From: Labilibaculum sp.
Lineage (GTDB): Bacteria > Bacteroidota > Bacteroidia > Bacteroidales > Marinifilaceae
Assembly: GCF_963664555.1 (NCBI RefSeq)
Contig: NZ_OY761461.1
Location: 1,302,001-1,366,000 of the forward strand
Direction of reading: 5' to 3'
Length of the DNA: 64,000 bases
The notes beneath the pieces were generated by a model, which saw only the letters and a program-made list of their open reading frames with translations, was not told where the DNA came from and did not search any database. Position 1 is the stretch's first letter. Every line of letters begins with the position of its first letter. The translations under genes were made by a program, and so were the position numbers. Below are positions 59,966 to 64,000 of the stretch, piece by piece.

Positions 59966-61792
59966 ATGAAAAATTTTATTAAGGTTCTTAAACGATTCTT
60001 GCCTCCTTATCGATTGGATTTGGGAATGATGTTTTTTTATAACTTGCTATCTGCTTTGTTTGGTGCATTTTCATTTGGAGTAATGATTCCGGTACTGAAT
60101 ATCATATTTGGTATTTCAGGAGACCCTGTAACAGAAAAAGTTGCATGGGAGTTTACTACAGATGCCTTAACTAATAATTTCTACTATTATACTTATTTAT
60201 TGACTCAGAATTATGGTGCCGATGCTTCCCTGATGTTTGTTGGGCTTGTTCTTTTGGTTATTGTTTTGTTTAAGGTTGCTTTTGCATTTTTAGGATCTTA
60301 TCATAGTGTAAGCATTCGAAATGGCGTAGTGCGTGATATGCGTCAGATTATCTATAGTAAGATTGTGAATTTGCCATTGCCTTATTTTACAGATGAAAAG
60401 AAAGGTGATATTATGTCCCGTTCAACAGGTGATGTAGCTGAGGTTGAAAATTCTATTATGAGTTCAATAGACATGTTTTTTAAGAACCCGGTTATTATTA
60501 TGGTCTACCTTGTAGGAATGATTATTATGAGCCCTCAACTTACTCTTTTTGTTTTTATATTACTACCTATAGCTGGGTTTATAATAGGCAGAGTTGGCCG
60601 GAATTTGAAGAAAAGTTCACGGTCGGGACAGGATAAAATGGGTGATATTCTTTCTACGATTGAAGAAACTTTATCCGGCCTTCGGATCATCAAAGCATTC
60701 AATGCTGAGGATAAAATGAACGATCGGTTTATGGTTGAGAGTAATGATTACCGAAAGATCATGAATAGCATGATGAGACGTTACGTTCTGGCTCATCCTT
60801 TAAGTGAACTTTTGGGAACGATGGTGATTGTAATTGTTTTATGGTACGGAGGACGATTAATTCTTAATGGTACAGGTAATTTGAATGCGTCTGCCTTTAT
60901 TGCCTATTTGGCTATGTTTTATTCTGTGATTAACCCTGCAAAGCAATTTTCAAAGGCTGCTTATAGTATTCAAAAGGGATTGGCAGCAATGGATCGTATC
61001 GATCAATTATTGGATGCCAAATCGACAATTACAGAAAAGGAGAACGCAAAAAGTGTTGGCGTTTTTCAGGAATTAATTGAATACAGGGATGTATCTTTTT
61101 CCTACAATGGAGAACGTAATGTTTTGAAAGAGGTTAGTGTTACTATACCAAAAGGGAAAACAGTAGCATTGGTCGGTCAATCAGGGTCAGGTAAAACTAC
61201 ATTTGCGGATTTATTACCACGGTTTTACGATGTAAACAAAGGTGGTATTTTTGTGGATGGTACTGATATTCGGGATTATAAAATGAAGGATTTGAGAAAC
61301 TTGATGGGAAATGTGAATCAGGAATCCATTTTGTTTAATGATACTATTTTCAATAATATTGCTTTTGGTGTAGAAAATGCCACACTGGAAGAAGTGGAAG
61401 CGGCAGCAAAAATTGCTAATGCTCATGATTTTATTACAGCAACTGAAGATGGTTATTATACTAATATTGGAGATCGTGGCGGTAAACTTTCCGGTGGTCA
61501 GCGGCAGAGATTGAGTATTGCCAGAGCAGTTCTTAAAAATCCTCCTATTATGATTTTGGATGAAGCTACTTCGGCTTTAGATACAGAATCAGAGCGATTG
61601 GTACAGGATGCTTTGGATAAATTAATGCAAAATCGCACTTCAATTGTAATCGCTCACCGCTTGTCGACAGTTAAAAATGCCGATTTGATTTGTGTTTTTC
61701 ATGAGGGAGAAATTGTAGAGCGGGGCAAACATGAAGAGCTTATTGAAAAAAATGGCACTTATAAAAAATTGTATGACATGCAATTACTATAA
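59966..61792 (+). CDS. ABC exporter, fused permease and ATPase (MsbA-like)
   Basis: A 608-residue half-transporter that works as a dimer. Six membrane helices (about 20-325) form the exporter type I fold, and the nucleotide-binding domain covers about 355-600: Walker A VGQSGSGKTT, signature LSGGQRQRLS, Walker B IMILDEATSALD and the switch His in IAHRLSTV. The type is close to MsbA lipid flippases and may export lipid A core or another lipid; the substrate is inferred only. The open frame begins TTG-ATG and the ATG is used. Confidence 0.9.
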   Translation: MKNFIKVLKRFLPPYRLDLGMMFFYNLLSALFGAFSFGVMIPVLNIIFGISGDPVTEKVAWEFTTDALTNNFYYYTYLLTQNYGADASLMFVGLVLLVIVLFKVAFAFLGSYHSVSIRNGVVRDMRQIIYSKIVNLPLPYFTDEKKGDIMSRSTGDVAEVENSIMSSIDMFFKNPVIIMVYLVGMIIMSPQLTLFVFILLPIAGFIIGRVGRNLKKSSRSGQDKMGDILSTIEETLSGLRIIKAFNAEDKMNDRFMVESNDYRKIMNSMMRRYVLAHPLSELLGTMVIVIVLWYGGRLILNGTGNLNASAFIAYLAMFYSVINPAKQFSKAAYSIQKGLAAMDRIDQLLDAKSTITEKENAKSVGVFQELIEYRDVSFSYNGERNVLKEVSVTIPKGKTVALVGQSGSGKTTFADLLPRFYDVNKGGIFVDGTDIRDYKMKDLRNLMGNVNQESILFNDTIFNNIAFGVENATLEEVEAAAKIANAHDFITATEDGYYTNIGDRGGKLSGGQRQRLSIARAVLKNPPIMILDEATSALDTESERLVQDALDKLMQNRTSIVIAHRLSTVKNADLICVFHEGEIVERGKHEELIEKNGTYKKLYDMQLL

Positions 61793-61847
61793 GATTCAAT
61801 ATAGCAGGTAGTTATTGGTCTTTGAACTTCGAGATAGAAACTTAAGT

Positions 61848-62582
61848 ATGAGAATTTGTATAGGGCAAACAAATCCGATAAAAGGTGACATTGAAAAAAA
61901 TATTGATCAGCACAAAAGATTTTTAGAAATTGCTGTCCATGAAAATGCTGATATAATGATTTTTCCAGAATTGTCGTTGACAGGTTATGAACCGAAATTA
62001 GCAAAGATCTTAGCCACGACACAAGACGACACAAGACTTGATGTATTTCAGGAAATTTCTGACTTGAATAAAATAGTGATTGGAGTTGGATTACCAACTA
62101 AAGAAAATGATGATACTTTCATAAGTATGGTGATTTTTCAATCAAATAAAGAACGGTTTACTTATTCAAAGCAATATTTATATCCAACTGAAATAGATGT
62201 TTTTACTTCAGGACAGAAGCAAATTTATTTGAATTTTGAAGGTGGAAATGTTGTAGCACCTGCAATTTGTTATGAATTATCAATTCCTGAACACTCAGAA
62301 ACTGCGCATAAAAATCATGCGAACATTTATATTGCAAGCGTATTGAACTCTATTAATGGTATTAAAGACGATATTAAAAAGCTGTCTGAAATTGCAAAAG
62401 AGTTTAAAATGACTGTGTTTATGGCTAATTATATTGGACAATCAGGTGGATATGAATGTGCTGGAAAAACTTCGATATGGAATGAAGAAGGAAAATTAGT
62501 TGGACAATTAAATGATAAAAACGAGGGACTTTTAATTTTCGATACAGAAACGAAAGAAGTGATCGAAAAAGGCATAAAATAA
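61848..62582 (+). CDS. Carbon-nitrogen hydrolase (nitrilase family)
   Basis: A 244-residue cytoplasmic amidase of the nitrilase superfamily. The catalytic triad is seen as E41 (IFPELSLTGYEP), K108 (TYSKQYLYPTE) and C141 (VAPAICYELS). The substrate is unknown. The frame is open 33 nt further upstream but without an ATG; MRICIGQTNPIKGD starts at the conserved first strand. It is 55 bp behind the ABC exporter gene. Base composition at the third position and the higher share of Lys/Ile make it slightly richer in A+T than its neighbours. Confidence 0.88.
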   Translation: MRICIGQTNPIKGDIEKNIDQHKRFLEIAVHENADIMIFPELSLTGYEPKLAKILATTQDDTRLDVFQEISDLNKIVIGVGLPTKENDDTFISMVIFQSNKERFTYSKQYLYPTEIDVFTSGQKQIYLNFEGGNVVAPAICYELSIPEHSETAHKNHANIYIASVLNSINGIKDDIKKLSEIAKEFKMTVFMANYIGQSGGYECAGKTSIWNEEGKLVGQLNDKNEGLLIFDTETKEVIEKGIK

Positions 62583-62663
62583 ATCATAATTTGATATATC
62601 TATCAAATAGATATGGAGTTGCTGTAACTTTTGTCTGAAAAATTGGTTACCACTCTAATACTG

Positions 62664-62699
62664 AATGATGAGTCAATTAATTGGCTCATCATTTTTTTT
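62664..62699 (+). terminator. Terminator of the nitrilase-family gene
   Basis: A 15-bp nearly perfect palindrome (arms 62664-62678 and 62679-62693, one G-U pair) followed by a run of eight T. Confidence 0.85.
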
Positions 62700-62771
62700 G
62701 TCACTTTTTTTTATTACTTGCGTAGAAAATAAATGATAGTGTACACTTAGTTTTTTTTTAAATTTAAAGTT

Positions 62772-62927
62772 ATGTCGAAAACTATTAGATCAGTTCAGCC
62801 CCAAAAAGAGAAGAAAAAAAGATTTCATTCGGAAAAATCAAAAAGAGTGATTCCAAACTATAAATTGCGAGATGGAATTGTAGAGATGGATGCAAATGAA
62901 AAGTATTACTTAAAGGATAACTTATAA
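62772..62927 (+). CDS. Small basic protein (51 aa), unknown function
   Basis: A 51-codon frame with ATG start and TAA stop. The N-terminal half is strongly basic (QPQKEKKKRFHSEKSKR), the C-terminal half neutral to acidic (GIVEMDANEKYYLKDNL). It lies between two intrinsic terminators on the same strand, so it must be its own transcription unit, which supports it as a true gene. Such small lysine-rich proteins often bind nucleic acid or ribosomes, but no family can be named. Confidence 0.55.
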   Translation: MSKTIRSVQPQKEKKKRFHSEKSKRVIPNYKLRDGIVEMDANEKYYLKDNL

Positions 62928-62933
62928 AAAGTA

Positions 62934-62962
62934 AAAGCGATCAGAAATGGTCGCTTTTTTTT
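62934..62962 (+). terminator. Terminator of the 51-aa protein gene
   Basis: A 9-bp stem AAAGCGATC / GGTCGCTTT (one U-G pair) with a six-base loop, then T-run, seven bases after the stop codon. Confidence 0.85.
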
Positions 62963-62970
62963 ATAAAATA

Positions 62971-63000
62971 AAAAAACCTTCCTAAATAATTAGGAAGGTT
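62971..63000 (-). terminator. Terminator of tRNA-Trp
   Basis: A 10-bp perfect stem AACCTTCCTA / TAGGAAGGTT, followed on the leftward strand by a T-run; it lies 4 bp past the tRNA 3' end. Confidence 0.85.
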
Positions 63001-63004
63001 CCTG

Positions 63005-63077
63005 CACGGGTGGAGAGACTCGAACTCCCGACACCTGGTTTTGGAGACCAGTGCTCTACCAACTGAGCTACACCCGT
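63005..63077 (-). tRNA. tRNA-Trp (CCA anticodon)
   Basis: A 73-nt cloverleaf on the leftward strand: acceptor stem ACGGGTG / CACCCGT, D arm with AGCTCAGTTGGTAGAGC, anticodon stem CTGGT / ACCAG with loop carrying CCA, and T arm with GGTTCGAGTC-like GAGTTCGAGTC. The discriminator is G, as expected for bacterial tRNA-Trp. The 3' CCA is not encoded. It stands alone, away from tuf-secE-nusG where it often lies. Its promoter and terminator are both clear. Confidence 0.97.
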
Positions 63078-63121
63078 CTGTAATTAGCCTTTCCAAAAAT
63101 GTTTTTCCGAAAAGTCTGCGA

Positions 63122-63152
63122 CAAAAGTAGGATATTTTTTTTGATGTGCAAG
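63122..63152 (-). promoter_or_regulatory. Promoter of tRNA-Trp
   Basis: On the leftward strand: CTTG (63149-63152), a 19-nt spacer, TACTTTTG (63122-63129). The leader before the mature tRNA would be about 38 nt. Confidence 0.75.
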
Positions 63153-63164
63153 TCCTTTTTTAGT

Positions 63165-63194
63165 CTTGATTTATTTTTTGACATGTTAAATTTG
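63165..63194 (+). promoter_or_regulatory. Possible promoter of the CDGSH gene
   Basis: CTTG, an 18-nt spacer (one short of the usual) and TAAATTTG, about 140 bp ahead of the start codon, partly overlapping the divergent tRNA promoter region. Confidence 0.4.
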
Positions 63195-63333
63195 CCTCTT
63201 GTTTTGCAGGGGTTTCAGAATGAGATGATTGCTAATGAGGGAGTGATTTTATTCATCGAAAAATAATTTAATAATATTCGTGAAAATGTAGTAAATTAAC
63301 GGGAGAAGTAGAAAATACCAAAAATAATGAGCT

Positions 63334-63777
63334 ATGATAAAATCGAAAAAGGAATATTCCAATGGAGTGGTTACGGTAGTGTACGAATCAGATTTATGTA
63401 TTCATTCCGGTGTTTGTTCTAAAGGGTTGCCAGATGTTTTTCAGCCGGGAACAAGACCTTGGGTTAAAGCAAAAGGAGCTGGTACTGAAGAGATCATTAG
63501 GCAGGTGCAAAAATGCCCGTCAAGAGCACTTTCCTTTTATATGAATAGTCCCGATCCGGAAGATGGTGAAAAAGGTCCGATTAAAGCAATTGAAGCCGGG
63601 CACAAAGTGGAAGTATTTAAAGATGGTCCGATTATGATGGAAGGACCTATAACTCTTGTTGGTTCAGATGGACAGAGAAAAGTAATGGCGAATGCTTGCT
63701 ATTTTTGTCGTTGCGGTGCATCCAAAAGCAAGCCATTTTGCGATGGTTCACACAAAGAGATCGGATTTAAAGAATAA
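63334..63777 (+). CDS. Two-cluster iron-sulfur protein (divergent 4Fe-4S domain plus CDGSH domain)
   Basis: A 147-residue cytoplasmic protein. The N-terminal domain (about 12-70) is the divergent mono-cluster ferredoxin-like Fer4_19 type with cysteines C22, C28 and C61. The C-terminal CDGSH domain has the three-Cys, one-His ligand set CRCGASKSKPFCDGSH (C125, C127, C136, H140), which holds a 2Fe-2S cluster as in mitoNEET. The same two-domain form is found widely in bacteria and has no proven role beyond electron or cluster transfer. A MITE-like element follows at once. Confidence 0.92.
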   Translation: MIKSKKEYSNGVVTVVYESDLCIHSGVCSKGLPDVFQPGTRPWVKAKGAGTEEIIRQVQKCPSRALSFYMNSPDPEDGEKGPIKAIEAGHKVEVFKDGPIMMEGPITLVGSDGQRKVMANACYFCRCGASKSKPFCDGSHKEIGFKE

Positions 63778-63783
63778 AAAAGA

Positions 63784-63917
63784 AAGAGGGTATCCGAAAA
63801 GTAAAGTTTCACTTAGGAATGTTTGTTGAGTGAGGTCGAAATATTTGTTAATTAAGCATTAAGATTCTTCGACAAACTTAGAATGAAGATAGAATTGAAT
63901 TTTTCGGACACCCTCTT
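63784..63917. repeat. MITE-like inverted-repeat element, copy 2
   Basis: The ends are AAGAGGGTATCCGAAAAGT and, reverse-complemented, AAGAGGGTGTCCGAAAAATT, an almost perfect terminal inverted repeat. The interior aligns with copy 1 (2767-2899), including GTAAAGTTTCA, TTGAGTGAGGTCGAA and AAGATTCTTCGACA. It fills the gap between the CDGSH gene and a convergent gene end, where it could act as a two-way terminator. Confidence 0.75.
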
Positions 63918-63927
63918 AAATTTGTTG

Positions 63928-64000
63928 TTAAATTTTAACCGTGATGGAACTGCGGGTTATGGAATAAACTGCAAAATAGCCAACAGCACCATTTGTGATA
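63928..64000 (-). CDS. 3' end of a leftward gene (cut by window edge)
   Basis: On the leftward strand 23 sense codons run from the window edge to a TAA. They read as a beta-rich tail (GAVGYFAVYSITRSSITVKI), which recalls the C-termini of secreted Bacteroidota proteins such as DUF4249. This is too short to assign; it is the only frame there that looks coding. Confidence 0.4.
   Translation of the reverse strand, partial: ITNGAVGYFAVYSITRSSITVKI

Overview
The window is about 64 kb of AT-rich, gene-dense chromosome from a member of the Bacteroidota. The evidence is the Bacteroidota-type promoters (TTTG, 19-20 nt, TAnnTTTG), which are very clear in front of tRNA-Trp, a csp gene and the arsR-like operon. 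It is supported by the near absence of Shine-Dalgarno sequences, by gldF-gldG followed by dnaN, and by family-typical genes (DUF3078, DUF4197, DUF6261, a PorE-like TPR/PD40/OmpA protein, a GH3-serine hydrolase fusion). Tryptophanase plus a 2-oxoglutarate dehydrogenase suggests a facultative or marine lineage near Marinilabiliales/Marinifilaceae, but that rank is inference.

Layout. 0-2.9 kb: the end of a DUF6261-like gene, a cluster of REP-like palindromes with their single-domain HUH transposase, and an Nramp metal transporter. 2.9-7.1 kb: sucA-sucB. 7.3-14.1 kb: a rightward run of a YiiX-like lipoprotein, an AddB-like nuclease, a PorE-like protein and a cysteine desulfurase/selenocysteine lyase. 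14.1-15.1 kb: a small secreted protein and a candidate small RNA with its own promoter and terminator. 15.1-22.9 kb: the GH3-serine hydrolase fusion, a leftward set (2-hydroxyacid dehydrogenase, coaX, CYTH), an ATP-grasp/GNAT pair and another GNAT. 23-24.6 kb: three cold-shock-domain genes, two of them close paralogues with matching 5' leaders. 24.9-33.6 kb: lipoproteins and unknowns, a PAQR/hemolysin III protein, tnaA, a DUF3078 barrel, a P-type-ATPase-like HAD protein, a rhodanese and a macro-domain protein. 33.8-39.7 kb: pfkA, then a six-gene arsR-like operon with a visible promoter and operator, a 21-bp tandem repeat and a DUF4395 protein. 40-47 kb: pheT, then surE-orf-lpxB, then a DUF2807 lipoprotein and a PagL-like protein. 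47-54.5 kb: gldF-gldG, dnaN, an exonuclease, an FAH-family enzyme and an acyl-CoA synthetase. 54.6-64 kb: a methyltransferase, GNAT, NfeD-type protease, EI24/CysZ protein, purB, an ABC exporter, a nitrilase-family amidase, a 51-aa basic protein, tRNA-Trp, a CDGSH iron-sulfur protein and the 3' end of another gene.

Most of the window is core metabolism and envelope biology. I do not see a defence island, prophage, CRISPR array or biosynthetic cluster. What stands out is the number of small repeat families in the gaps: REP/RAYT palindromes, a 125-bp inverted-repeat element at both ends of the window, heptamer arrays in four within-operon gaps, two further inverted-repeat elements and a 21-bp minisatellite. 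Candidate regulatory RNAs (an orphan small RNA and the paired csp leaders) are the other main point. The gene set of most functional interest is the arsR-trx-arsF-arsG-permease-DCC operon, a chain of thiol proteins and two membrane permeases with no arsenate reductase in sight. Homopolymer counts and site boundaries were read by eye and may be off by a base.
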